From Piliocolobus tephrosceles (lineage: Eukaryota; Chordata; Mammalia; Primates; Cercopithecidae): a stretch of DNA of 64,000 nucleotides. Made by a program: the position numbers and the translations under genes. Each line of letters begins with the position of its first letter. The stretch's first letter is position 1. The stretch spans positions 128,392,511 through 128,456,510 of the forward strand of contig NC_045441.1 in the NCBI RefSeq assembly GCF_002776525.5. Reading direction: 5' to 3'. Positions 1-10,885 of this stretch are shown here, in pieces. The notes beneath the pieces were generated by a model. That model did not search any database, was not told where the DNA came from, and worked only from the letters and a program-made list of their open reading frames with translations.

Positions 1-438
1 TAAAATAATTATGGATTAAACTGTCTTCAAATGTGAAACTGATACCAAGTAGTTGTTTTGAAAGCATTTATGTACTGTTTCTGGGAGTTGTAAGAAGTCA
101 GTTACTCATTGGTTGATCATCCACACTTGCTGAGGGGTTAGAGCTTCCTTGGGAACTTCATAGGCTAGTGTTCCTGTTTGTTTTGACCTTATGTTAGGTC
201 TGGTCCCTAAGGATCACCTCAGTATAGAGCTTTGGGAAAACTTGTTGACACCACCACAAAGTAAATCCTACTTGCAAAACACAAATACCAGTGGATTTAG
301 GGTTTCATAGACCAATAATAGTATCATATTACATGTACAATAAAGACATAAAATAATCTTTTAAAGCAAACTGGAGTAGGGGAGAGGGCCTTAAATAAAG
401 GGCAAGGAGGAATTCCTAGTTCAAATTAATAGTTTCTT

Positions 439-740
439 GCCGGGTGCGGTGGCTCAAGCCTGTAATCCCAGCACTTTGGCAGGCCGAGATGGGCAGATCA
501 CAAGGTCAGGAGATCGAGACCATCCTGGCTAACCCGGTGAAACCCCGTCTCTACTAAAAAATACAAAAAACTAGCCGGGTGAGGTGGCGGGGGCCTATGG
601 TCCCAGCTACTCGGGAGGCTGAGGCAGGTGAATGGCGTGAACCCGAAAGGCGGAGCTTGCAGTGAGCTGAGATCCGGCCACTGCACTCCAGCCTGGGTGA
701 CAGAGCGAGACTCCGTCTCAAAAAAACAAAAACCAAAAAA
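439..740 (+). mobile_element. AluY (Old World monkey type)
   Basis: This is a full-length Alu with A-rich tail. Its perfect 18-bp target-site duplication is tcaaattaatagtttctt at 421-438 and 741-758. Perfect flanks and few substitutions mark a young insertion. Confidence 0.95.
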
Positions 741-2527
741 TCAAATTAATAGTTTCTTTATTGAAGTTACCAATTCTAATCACTTGCTGTGACATGCCCT
801 TTTAATTCCTTGGCCTCTTTGAATTGAATAAATTCTCTTCAGCCTTCTTTAATCCCTTAGGAACAATTGAGAATCAGCAGTTTTAGGGTATTTAGGAGGA
901 AGGACTGGTATCCATATGTGGTAATTAAAGAAATTGTGTATACTATTTTTGTGCTGTGTAGTCAGCTCTTGGCTGTATTTCCACTGCCTTGAAACTCAGC
1001 TCCTTTCTGTTGGTAGGTTGAAGAAATGGGCATAGATGTAAAGAGATAAGGTTGTGGCAGGGCTGGGACAAATAGGGAGTCTTGTGTCGACAGGATGTTT
1101 TCTTCTCACTTGTAGGACTGGAGTGTTTTTTAGCAATCAGGGTCATTCTTGCTCTGTCTACTAGAGGTGATCAATGAATGTTGGTTTTTACTTTGGTTTA
1201 CTATTAGCTGGAGGCAATTCGGGGTCAGGGGGTCCAGTACTAAGAACATCTTGTTTGTTTGTTTTCCAGTTTAGTGTTACGGTGTAATGAGGCTGCATTG
1301 GCCTAAAACACCGATTGTCAGGTTAAGCAAGTACTAATGACTCAGTGAGGAATATTCTTCTGAGTCACAGCGGGCTAGTGCCTAGAAGAGTAGATAAGAA
1401 GGAGGTTCTTCACCTTAGGTATAGCAAAATTCAAGGGTTTTTTTTTTTGTTGTTGTTGTTGTTTGGAAAATAAGTTTTGATTTTTAAAGATCTACTTAAT
1501 TTATAAACTATGTAATATCAATTGCAGAGGTTCAGAGAATTAAGTAAGATTTTGATTCTGCTGCAGTAAGGATACTGAAAAAGAGTAATTCAACAGAGAT
1601 CTTTCTAGTAGGGAAGACACTATAATCCTTTGCCAATGTAACTTGAATTTCTGTAGGTTAAATTTTAATATTTGTGAATTAATTTGTATGTACCTTTCTG
1701 GCAACTGTCAAAAGTTTGGTTCCAGCTTATACAATTTACGCATTATTGAATTTTAGCATGATTAGGGAACTGGAGGGTGGAGAATAGAAATGGGGTGGTA
1801 AGGCAGGAGGCAGGTCAGGGTTAGAAGTTTTCCAGGAAGACTGCAAGTGAGGAAAAGCAGACTATACCTAGAAAACTACTCTAATGGCCTCTGTGATGAA
1901 GGAGGGAACTGGATTGTGCCTTATAGTTGGCAGAAATCTGTTTATAAGTGGAGCAATGCTTGTGGAACCCTGGTTGTTGGAAAGTGAGTCAAGAAAGAGG
2001 TACTCAGGTATGGGTGTGTCAAATACAGGTTATCCAAAACTCTTTCCCCACAGTGGGACTGGGAAGTAGAGCCAAATGAGGAGGAGTTCCAAACTCTGGT
2101 AGTGAACGTTTGGTGGGCCAAACCTAATAAAATAACATTTATTGAGTGGGTAGTACATGTCCTTAATAAAACTCAGGAGATACAAAAGGTCATGTGATAA
2201 AAAGAAAATCTCCTTCCTACTCCTTACTCCAGCTAACCAGATCACTCCTTAGAGACCCTGTCAGCTTCTTGCCCCAGAGAGCTGTGTGTATGTGGGCAGT
2301 CACATATTTCAAAGATTTTTTTTTTGTTACTGTTCACTGAAAGAGGATATATAAATACAGATAAATGAAAAGATCAAAATAAAAATCAGCAAGTCACCTG
2401 TAAGTCCACCGCCAAGCAGAACCACTGTGAATAGTTTGACGGTTTAAAGTATATCCTTTCAGCAATTTTTAAAATACACGTGCAATTACACATGTACTTT
2501 CTTGCACTATAAAAAAAAATTTTTAGA

Positions 2528-2655
2528 GCCAGCTGTGGTGGCTCACACCTGTGATCCCAGCTACTTGGGAGGCTGAGGCAGAGAAGATGTCTTGAGCCTA
2601 GGAGGTCAAGACCAGCCTGGGCAACATAGTAAAACCCCGTCTCTTAAAAAAAAAA
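2528..2655 (+). mobile_element. Free left Alu monomer (FLAM-like)
   Basis: Only the left-arm sequence is present, followed directly by an A9 tail. This matches the old monomeric Alu families. Confidence 0.8.
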
Positions 2656-3082
2656 TAGTTAGATCACCTGAGCAATACATGAGTATGTTCCTTTTATTAA
2701 AGACAAATTCAAATAATACATAGTACATCAAAGTCTTCCGGTACCACTGTTTCCAGTTCTATCCCTTCTCCATCGTAATGACCATAGTTATCTGCTTGTT
2801 GTGTATTCTTTGAGCATTTTATACATATCTATCAATATATATTGCTATGTTTTATTTTTCATAGATGAGATCATCCTGTTCGTATGATAGTGGAAGAAAC
2901 AGTATCTTGTTATTTAGATGTTGTCTCCATAATTACCATTTAAATTGAGAACCTTTTCAGATGCTTAGTGAACACTGATAGCACCTTTTCGTGAATAGCC
3001 TGAGCTGTACATAACATTTAGGAAACTGTTCTTGTTACCCTCTACATTAATAAATACCCTCTATCACAATTTTTGAAAATTT

Positions 3083-3386
3083 ATTCACTTATTTATTTGT
3101 TTTGGGGACAAGGTCTTCATCTCTCAGACTGAAGTGCAGTGGTGTGGTTACAGCTCCCTGCAGCCTTGACCTTCTGGGCTCAAGTGATCCTCCCACCTCA
3201 GCCTTCCAAGTAGCTGGGACTACAGGCATGCACTACCATGCCCAGCTTTTTTTTCTTTTTTTTTTTGTTAGAGGCAGGGTTTCACCATGTTGCCCAGGCT
3301 GGTGTTGAACTCCTGGGCTCAAGCAGTCAACCTGCTTCAGCCTCCCAAAGTGCTGGGATTACAGGCATGAGCCACCTCGCCCAGCC
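3083..3386 (-). mobile_element. AluJ-like
   Basis: This is an antisense Alu with a (TTTA)-type tail at its left end and an internal T-rich linker. It has many substitutions, so it is old. Confidence 0.88.
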
Positions 3387-4216
3387 TACCACATTATTCT
3401 TCAATGGCTGTTAACATTGAATAGATATGTGGTAGTTTGTATAATTGATACTCTTGGTGAAGACCTTATACTTGTAAGATCATTTTGGGGGGAAGCATTT
3501 TGGTCAGATTAATACTATTATGATCAAATAAAACTTTAAGTCTTTTATTTGCTCCCCTTGATAAGATATATACTTATTTAACAATGCTGATCATTTTGCT
3601 GCTTAGATTAGATTATGGACTCAGAACTATTATGGTTTCTGGTGGCAACAAACTAGTCACTTTGGCTAGACATAGATGTTCCTAAATCTCTAATTACCCA
3701 TAAATTGTTTGCACTTCTGCATTTATCTGATTGTGCCCATTACAACAGAACGTGTTTGTTTAGCTTTCCCAAGTAAATCTTATAGGCAGCTGTTTATGCC
3801 TAGAAAAAAAGTGATAGGAGAGCAGAAAAAGATCATTGTCATTGTGATTTTAATTAGAAAGCATCTTGGAGAAAAGATTGAAAATGTAGGCTGATATGTG
3901 AAAGCTGGGAGGATTAAGAGAGTAGCAGGAGACTATCCCAGATGGGGAGAAAGCACAAGGAATGGTAAGAAGGTGTGTTTGGGGGAGAGTTGGTAGACAG
4001 TTTGAATGGATGAAGTGTTTATATTGGAAAATTGTAAGTAGAAAGTTGGAAAGGTGGTTTGAGTCAACATGTAGAAGGCATTTAACTGGTGCCATGTTAA
4101 GGGTTTTCAAGTCTTATAGGTGGAATGCTTCTGAAGCATTTTGAGCAGGGGAAATGATAGGGTGTTTTCAAAATATTATTAGGTGGTAATTATGCAGGAT
4201 AAATTTGAGGGAAGAG

Positions 4217-4505
4217 GCTAGGCGTGGTGGCTCACGTCTGTAATCCCAGCACTTTAGGAGGCCAGGGCGGACGCATCACCTGAGGTGAGGGGTTCAAGAC
4301 CAGCCTGGCCAACATGGTGAAACCCTGTCTCTACTAAAAATACAAAAATTAGCCGGGTGTGGTAATGTGCACCTGCAGTTCCAGCTACTGGGGAGGCTGA
4401 GGCAGGAGAATCACTGGAACCTGGGAGGCAGAGATTGCAGTGAGCTGAGATCATGCCCTGCACTCCAGCCGGGGCGGCAGCAGAGTGAGAGTCCATCTCA
4501 AAAAC
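4217..4505 (+). mobile_element. AluS-like
   Basis: This dimeric Alu is bounded by the target-site duplication aatttgagggaagag at 4202-4216 and 4506-4520. Confidence 0.92.
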
Positions 4506-4679
4506 AATTTGAGGGAAGAGAGGCTAATTAAGACATTCATTATGTTTAAGTGAAAAACAAAGGCCAACATTCTAGCATTGACAGAATGGAAAGGAAGCTG
4601 TAGATATGGTTAATCATGGCAACAAAGATTTGTGGGGAGAGATACTTGGAAGCAGAAATTATGAGAGACTTTTGAAATA

Positions 4680-5335
4680 GCATTATTGAGGTATAATGTA
4701 AATAAATTTAATTCATCCATTTTAAGTGTACAGTTGGATGGATTTTAACAGATGCATACAATCCTGTAACCATTACTACAATAATGATACAGAACAATTG
4801 CGTCACCCCAGAAAATTCCCTTTATAGACAGATCTGTCCCTCCAGACTTAGCCCCTGGCATCTTCTGATCTGGTTCCTGTGACTCTAGGCTTTTTTGGTG
4901 TTTGTTTGTTTGCCTTTTCTAGGGTTTCCTGTAAATGGAATCTCATGTCTTCTGCTTCTGCTTCACTTAGCATAGTACTTTTGAAATTCCTCCATGTTTT
5001 GCCTGTGTCCCTTTTTATTGCCGAGCAGTAATCCACTGTATTCCTACTGTGGATTATGCACCACAGTTGTTTATCCATCCACCAGATGATGACCGTTGGG
5101 TTGTTTCCAGTTTTTGGCTGCCATGAATCAAGCTGCTGTAAACATGAGAGTACAAGTCTGTGTGTGAATACACATTTGCATTTCTCTTGGGTGCATGTAA
5201 GAGTGGGGTTGTCAGGTCCAATGGTAACTATATGCTTAATAAGAAACTACCTGATTCACTGAGAGACAGCTTTAAAAGAAAAAAAGAAACTACCAAACCA
5301 TTTTCCAAAGTAGCCACATAATTTTGCATTCTTGC
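4680..5335 (-). mobile_element. Old L1 fragment (ORF2 3' end and 3'UTR)
   Basis: The antisense translation contains YSAIKRDTGKTWRNFKSTML, like the C-terminal part of L1 ORF2. The left end carries cattattgaggtataatg, the complement of the L1M 3' terminus. Confidence 0.85.
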
Positions 5336-5599
5336 TAGTGATGTATGAGAGATCCAGTTGCTCCATGTCCATGTTAGCATTTGATGTCATCATCATTCTT
5401 AATTTTAGCCAATGATGGTTTTAAGGCAGAAAAAATAGGATGAACAAAATAGGAATGTCAAGTGGGAGAAGCTAATTTGGAGATAGATGACAGTGGGAAC
5501 ACTAATTTCAGTTTTGCTTTATTAGAGTTTAAGGTGTTTTCAACTTAAAAAATGACCCCATAGGTTCTATAACTTCTCATATAGAATTTTTAAAAGAAT

Positions 5600-5795
5600 G
5601 GCCTGTTGGAGTTAGGCAGTCATGAGTTTGAAGATTGGCTTGCTTACTTTCTGTGTGACCTTAGATAAGTTACTTGACCTTTCTGAGCCTTCGTTTTTCT
5701 CATTTGTCAAATGTGAACTAATAGATGATTGTACTTAGTATAGGATCTGATGCAAGGTTAGCATTCAGTGAATGGGAGCTTGGTATTTAAATACA
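5600..5795 (+). mobile_element. MIR
   Basis: The MIR core signature is present: ctgtgtgaccttagataagt, then cttgacctttctgagcct, then a tail with gcattcagtgaatggg. Confidence 0.8.
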
Positions 5796-6049
5796 TATTT
5801 TATGCCCCCAGTGACTTGTGAATTTCTTGCAAATCTGAGCTTTTTTTTCTTTCTAGCTGTTTTATTCCCCAACTGTGTTAGTTCCCCATACCAGTAGTCA
5901 GAGTGATTTTATTAAACACTGATCTTGTCAGTTGCTTCCTTGTGCTGATGCCTTCAGTGGCTTCCGCAAGTGCTTAACTCCACTTGTCCTTGTCTGGGTA
6001 TGATTATCTTAGGAAGAAGCCTTGATTAGGTCCTCTTTTGAAAAGATCT

Positions 6050-6205
6050 CCTTTCGACCTTTTTCCTTTCTGCCATTTATAACTACGGTAGTCATTTGTT
6101 TAATCTTTCTCTTCCCCTCTCTGTACTTAACTGCTTGTGTATAACTATAAAATCCATGAAGGCTGGCACATGGTAAGTGCTCAGTAAGTTTGTTTAATAG
6201 ATTAT
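6050..6205 (+). mobile_element. L2-like 3' end
   Basis: The segment ends ggctggcacatggtaagtgc then tcagtaagtttgtt, close to the L2/MIR terminal sequence. The family assignment is approximate. Confidence 0.55.
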
Positions 6206-6726
6206 CTTGTTTTAAGTTACCTGAAGACAAGGACATTTCATACTTAAATTCTTTCTGGTATTTTAACATATTGCTTTCTATGGCATAAGTTCTTAACAGA
6301 TATTTTTGACTCTAAGTAATGGTTCAAAATAAGCTATGTAGAATCACTGGGTCAAATAAGATGAAGAGTTTTAAAAATTATTTTAGCATATTTCTTTTAT
6401 AACAGTAATACTTCATAGGAAATTTGGAAATCATAGAAAAAGCAGAAGAAGAAAATGTAAGAGTATTGCAAAGTCTCTTGGCAGATGCTTTCAGTTTGCT
6501 TTCCAAAAGAGTTTTATTGGTACACTCTTTATCAGCAGTGTTTGAGCAGTCCTATTCTCCATCTTTTCAGAATTTAAAGGTTTATAATTTGATAGAGGAA
6601 ATCGATATCTCACTGTAATCTCATTTATTGATCATTTTCCATTGAGTTGTAATGCTGCCTTTTTCATCTTTAATTGTTATATGCTAGGGTAGGTTTCTGA
6701 ACAATGCTGTTCATTAATCTTTTTAT

Positions 6727-6731
<5 letters not shown>

Positions 6732-6765
<34 letters not shown>

Positions 6766-6866
6766 TNNNNNNNNNNNNNNNNNNNNNNNNNNNNNNNNNN
6801 NNNNNNNNNNNNNNNNNNNNNNNNNNNNNNNNNNNNNNNNNNNNNNNNNNNNNNNNNNNNNNNNNN

Positions 6867-6899
<33 letters not shown>

Positions 6900-7180
6900 A
6901 GATGGAGTCTCGCTCTGTCACCCAGGCTGGAGTGCTATGGCCGGATCTCAGCTCACTGCAAGCTCCGCCTCCCAGGTTCACGCCATTCTCCTGTCTCAGC
7001 CTCCCCGGGTAGCTGGGACTACAGGCGCCCACCACCTCGCCCGGCTAGTTTTTTGTAGTTTTTAGTAGAGACGGGGTTTCACCGTGTTAGCCAGGATGGT
7101 CTCGATCTCCTGACCTCGTGATCTGCCCGTCTCGGCCTCCCAAAGTGCTGGGATTACAGGCTTGAGCCACCGCGCCCGGC
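6732..7180 (-). mobile_element. AluY (Old World monkey type), interrupted by assembly gap
   Basis: This is an antisense young Alu containing tggccggatctcagctcactg and gtttttagtagagacgg. It sits in the poly(T) tail of the next Alu. Its own tail holds the 100-N gap. Confidence 0.88.
6767..6866. other. Assembly gap, 100 N
   Basis: Exactly 100 Ns lie between two poly(T) runs of antisense Alus. A round 100 is the usual placeholder for unknown size. The missing sequence is probably more homopolymer. Confidence 0.95.
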
Positions 7181-7474
7181 TTTTTTTTTTTTTTAAACAG
7201 AGTCTTGCTCTGTCGCCCAGGCTGGAGTGCAGTGATGCGATCTCGGCTCACTGCAAGGTCTGCCTCCTGGGTTCAGGCCATTCTTCTCCCTCAGCCTCCC
7301 GAGTAACTGGGACTACAGACGCCCGCCACCACACCCGGCTAATTTTTTGTATTTTTAGTAGAGACAGAGTTTCACCGTGCTAGCCAGAATGGTCTCGATC
7401 TCCTGACCTCGTGATCCACCTGCCTTGGCCTCCCAGAGTACTGGGATTACAGGTGTGAGCCACCGCTCCCGGCC
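7181..7474 (-). mobile_element. AluY/S-like
   Basis: This antisense Alu is one of a pair bounded together by atctttttattctt at 6718-6731 and 7475-7488. Those flanks are the target-site duplication of this element; the upstream Alu was inserted later into its tail. Confidence 0.88.
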
Positions 7475-7835
7475 ATCTTTTTATTCTTATGTTCCTGCCT
7501 CATCTATTTTAACTCCCATAACTTTAAAAATATTTCGTATGTGGCAGGACTAGGCCTCTTCATTAGTTTTGTCTGTGGATTTTTATATATTTCTTAGATC
7601 TCTTCCTCTCTCTCTCATTTTAGGACGAAATCATCCCTCATGTCCTTAACTGCTTGTGTGTAACTTTTTCTCAATAGACTATCTCCTACCAACCTCTCTC
7701 TTTCCCTTTCCTGAATGCTGATTCTCACCATAATTCTATAACATAATGTAAAGGTCTCAGTCTGCAGACCTGCCCAAATGGGAAAAATAAGGACAATCTA
7801 ATATGTATTTTGCATCTAAGCACACGAGTATATTG

Positions 7836-7893
7836 TATGTATATATGTGTATATGTGTGTATATGTATATATATATTACACCTGTGTGTGTAT

Positions 7894-7925
<32 letters not shown>

Positions 7926-7936
7926 GTATGTATGCA
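7836..7936. repeat. TATG/TG/CA microsatellite
   Basis: The tract has alternating TATG and TG units, then (CA)n at 7892-7918, then TATATG. It is nearly self-complementary across tgtgtgtgtatacacacaca. Confidence 0.93.
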
Positions 7937-8597
7937 TGTTGTTTAAGGTTGCCAACTGGTATTTCTTGAGGATTGTCATTGTTCTGGGATTATACCCTCA
8001 GTGGCCTTATTTAGCAAGATGTTGCCACCCTATGTTGGTTCCTAGAATTGTACTTGAAACTTTTACCTAACTTGTAAAATCTAAAAATATGGGAGCCATT
8101 ACTTATATTTCGCACCACAATGTCTTTCTTGGTGGTGATGGTGTAGTAATCGTGTTGTTTTGTCCGCCAAAAAGCGTACAGTGGAGTCACAGCTTATATG
8201 GGAGTTAGGTTTTTTTAGCATCACTAAGTAATAGTAGCTAGTCAGAATTGCCTTTGCAAGTTACTTGTAAAGTGATGACACCATGTTGGAGATGTCTTTC
8301 GTAAGTCTGGCATAACTTTTTTCCCTCAAGCACTGGAACAGATCACTGTTTCTTTGCGTTGAAACAAGATGAAGCAATTTGCTTTTATTTAAGGGCCGTG
8401 TTACATACAACTTACTCATCTTTAACCATTAGAATCACACTTTTCATTGAGAGGTGTGCGATTTGAGAGCTGAAACCAAATGAGGTGACTAGAGATTTAC
8501 ATCTTGCATCTCATGCTCTCTATGAGGCTCACTGTGGCTTAGTGGTGGCATATTGGTTTGCAGAATCCTTTGCACTCATTGTTTTCTTGATTTTGTT

Positions 8598-8892
8598 TTT
8601 GCTTTTGTTTTTTGAGATGGGGTCTCGCTCTGTCACCCACGATGGAGTGCAGTGGCATGAACTTGGCTCACTGTAGCCTCAACTTCCTGGGTTCCTCCTG
8701 GCTCAGCCTCTCAAGTAGCAGGGACCACAAGCACATGCCACCATGCCTGGCTAATTAAAAAAAAATTTTTTTTTGTAGAGACAGGTCTCATTATGTTGCC
8801 CAAGCTAGTCTCAAACCCCTGGGCTCTTGCAGTCCTCCTGCCTTGGCTTCCCAAAGTGCTGAAATCACAGGTGTGAGCCACTGCACCTGGCC
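8598..8892 (-). mobile_element. AluJ-like
   Basis: This antisense Alu has many substitutions and an internal A/T-rich linker (attaaaaaaaaattttttt). Confidence 0.87.
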
Positions 8893-8986
8893 TTCTCTTC
8901 TCTTTCCAAGCGTCCTCTTCCCTGCTCCCCTACCAAAAAAATCATGGGACAGGGAAGTCTTAGAAGATGCTTAGAAAATTTAAGAT

Positions 8987-9453
8987 GGGTACCATAGCTT
9001 GTGACTGCAGTCCTGGCTACTTGGGAGTATGAGGCAGGAGGATCACTTGAGCCCACGGGATCAAGGTGAGCTATAACCATACCATGACACTGTAGTCTGG
9101 GCTACAGAGCCAGACCCTCTGTCATTTTTTTTCTTTTGGAGACAGATTCTCGCTTTGTTGTCCAGGGTGAAGTGCAGTGGTGCCATCTCAGTTCACTGCA
9201 ACGTCTGCCTCCCCAGTTCAAGTGATTCTTGAGCCTCAGCCACCCAAGTAGCTATGATTACCGGGGCATGCCACCACACCTGACTAATTTTTATATATTT
9301 AGTATAGATGGGGTTCAGCCATTTTGGCCAGGCTGGTCTCAAAGTCCTGGCCTCAAGTGATCCCCCTGCCTCGACCTCCCAAAGTGCTGGGATTACAGGC
9401 ATGAGGCACTATGTCCGGCCCAGACCCTGTATCAGAAAAAAAAAAAAAAAAGA
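8987..9453 (+). mobile_element. Old Alu split by a later antisense Alu
   Basis: The pieces 8987-9123 and 9421-9453 form one sense Alu monomer with its A-tail. The repeated cagaccct on both sides of the inner element is the duplicated target. Confidence 0.75.
9124..9420 (-). mobile_element. Alu inserted inside an older Alu
   Basis: This complete antisense Alu lies between the two halves of a sense Alu, flanked by cagaccctctgtca and cagaccctgtatca, a diverged target-site duplication. Confidence 0.85.
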
Positions 9454-9454
9454 A

Positions 9455-9708
9455 TTATAGACTCAAAAAAAGTTGCAAATATACTACAGAGAAATCCTAT
9501 GTGCCCCTTGAACCCAGCTGCTCCCAGTAGTAATATCTTACATATCTACAGTTATCCAAACTAGGAAATTGACATTGGCATAATACAGTTAACTAGATAA
9601 TAGATCTTAACTCAGATTTCACATACTCATTTCAGTTTTTACATGCACTCATTTTTCATTTTCTTGTATGTCTGTGTGTATAATTCTAATTATTAAAACA
9701 AATACTTT
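9455..9708 (-). mobile_element. Old L1 fragment
   Basis: The phrases agttgcaaatatactacaga and gaaattgacattggcataat parallel those in the fragment at 10014-10690, so both belong to the same old L1 3' region. Confidence 0.65.
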
Positions 9709-9710
9709 TA

Positions 9711-9927
9711 GGCTAGACCCAGTGTCTCACACCTATAATCCCAGCACTTCAAAAAAAAATTAAAAATTAGCAGGGCTTTATAGCATGCACCTGTAGTCCC
9801 ACTTACTCAGGAGGCTGAGGCAGGAGGTTCACTTGAACCGAGGAGTTTGAGGCTGCAGTGAGCCATGATCATGCCACTGCACTCCAGCCTGGGTGACAGA
9901 GTGAGACCCTATCTCAAAAAACAAACA
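9711..9927 (+). mobile_element. AluJ-like with internal deletion
   Basis: This sense Alu lacks much of its left arm: the sequence jumps from cccagcacttc to an A run and then the right arm. Confidence 0.82.
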
Positions 9928-10013
9928 TGCAGTGAGCCATGATCATGCCACTGCACTGCAGCATGGGCAATAGATCAAGACCCTGTCTTTAAAAATAATA
10001 ATAATAATAATTT
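9928..10013 (+). repeat. Second copy of an Alu right-arm end
   Basis: The run gcagtgagccatgatcatgc, already present at 9857-9876, recurs here with a new (AAT)n tail. It is either a tandem duplication of the preceding Alu end or a separate truncated Alu. Confidence 0.7.
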
Positions 10014-10690
10014 TAAGCGTAATTTTAGGTTTACAGGAAAGTTGCAAAGACAATACAGAGAGTTCCCACACAGCATTCACCCACTTTCCCCTGTTGTTGA
10101 CATCTTGCAGTGTTGTTGACATCTTGCAATGTTGATATCTTGCAATGTATACATTTGTTACAGCTAAGGAGCCAACATTGGCACACTACCATTCAACTCC
10201 ACATTTTATTTGGATTTTACTAGTTTTCCCCTAGTGTCTTTTTTCAGTTCCTGAATCAGCCAGGTTACCATATTACACTTAGTCATTATTTCCCCTTAGG
10301 TTCATCTATACTGTGGCAGTTTTTCACATTTTCCTTCTTTTTGATGATTTTGATAACTTTGAAGAACACTGGTAACTCATTTCATAGAATGTCCATGAAT
10401 TTGGTTTTGTCTGATGGTTTTCTCGGGGTTAGGCTGGGGTTATAGGTTATTGAGAAGGTCACAGAGGTGATGAAGTGCAGGTTTTGTCACAGATCGTGGA
10501 TGCGTGCAGTCAGTATGATGTGTCCCTGTTGATGCTGACTGTGACCACCTAGTAAGGGAGTGTTGGCCAGGGTTTCTACTGTGAAGTTCCTCTGTCCTGC
10601 CCCTTTTCATACTCGTTGGAACAAGTCACTAAGTGCAACTTGCACTCAAGGTGTGGGAGGTCTTAAACTTCCTGGAGAGGGGGATTGTCT
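10014..10690 (-). mobile_element. Old L1 fragment
   Basis: It begins ttaggtttacaggaaagttg, then caaagacaatacagagagtt, and continues to gtcactaagtgcaac. I recognise this as mammalian L1M/ME-type 3' sequence. Confidence 0.75.
10093..10146 (+). repeat. 19-bp tandem triplication
   Basis: The unit gttgttgacatcttgca(g/a)t occurs at 10093-10111, 10112-10130 and, with a 3-bp deletion, 10131-10146, inside an L1 fragment. Confidence 0.9.
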
Positions 10691-10783
10691 ACAAAGATTA
10701 ATTGAATTCTTCTAACAGGTCTTTTTAAACTTGATGAAAACAGCATGAGTACCGAATCAGTCTAACATGTCTGTTCTTTGCAG

Positions 10784-10885
10784 GGTGGGAAACCCCGTAA
10801 ACACCGGAAGGATCGGCTACAAGATTTAATTGATATAGGCTTTGGCTATGATGAGACAGATCCATTTATTGATAACTCAGAGGCT
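10784..10885 (+). CDS. UBN2: UBN2 window exon 1 (HRD domain, first half)
   Basis: This exon is 34 codons in phase 0-0. The acceptor is ctgttctttgcag and the donor gtgagt. It encodes GGKPRKHRKDRLQDL, then IDIGFGYDETDPFIDNSEA. The YDETDPFIDN signature is the Hpc2-related motif shared with UBN1 and yeast Hpc2. The basic RKHRKDR run precedes it. Its length is a multiple of three in symmetric phase, so skipping would keep frame but remove half of the HIRA-binding domain. Confidence 0.97.

Larger units (their letters stand above)
1..10783 (+). other. UBN2: UBN2 intron upstream of window exon 1 (3' part)
   Basis: The window opens inside an intron at least 10.8 kb long. It holds Alus, old L1 and MIR fragments, a TG/CA microsatellite and an assembly gap. 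The repeat-free stretches 1-420, 759-2300, 3387-4200, 5800-6700, 7489-7830 and 8000-8590 show no exon I can support. I looked for the preceding UBN2 exon, ending (K)KFEMKY, and did not find it. Confidence 0.85.

Noticed and set aside
439..740. Antisense open frames over Alu elements here and at many other Alus (e.g. 7162-7383, 16246-16608, 29778-30230, 34113-34427)
   Set aside because: They are translations of Alu consensus sequence. The repeated peptide words (SRLECSG, SAHCNL, ASASQVAGTTG, SFLYF) are well-known Alu artefacts, not genes.
4848..5078. Antisense open frame with YSAIKRDTGKTWRNF
   Set aside because: It is a degraded piece of L1 ORF2, already annotated as an L1 fragment, not a host gene.
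1..10783. The preceding UBN2 exon (region ending KKFEMKY)
   Set aside because: No stretch with the expected coding sequence plus GT-AG borders was found; it must lie upstream of the window.
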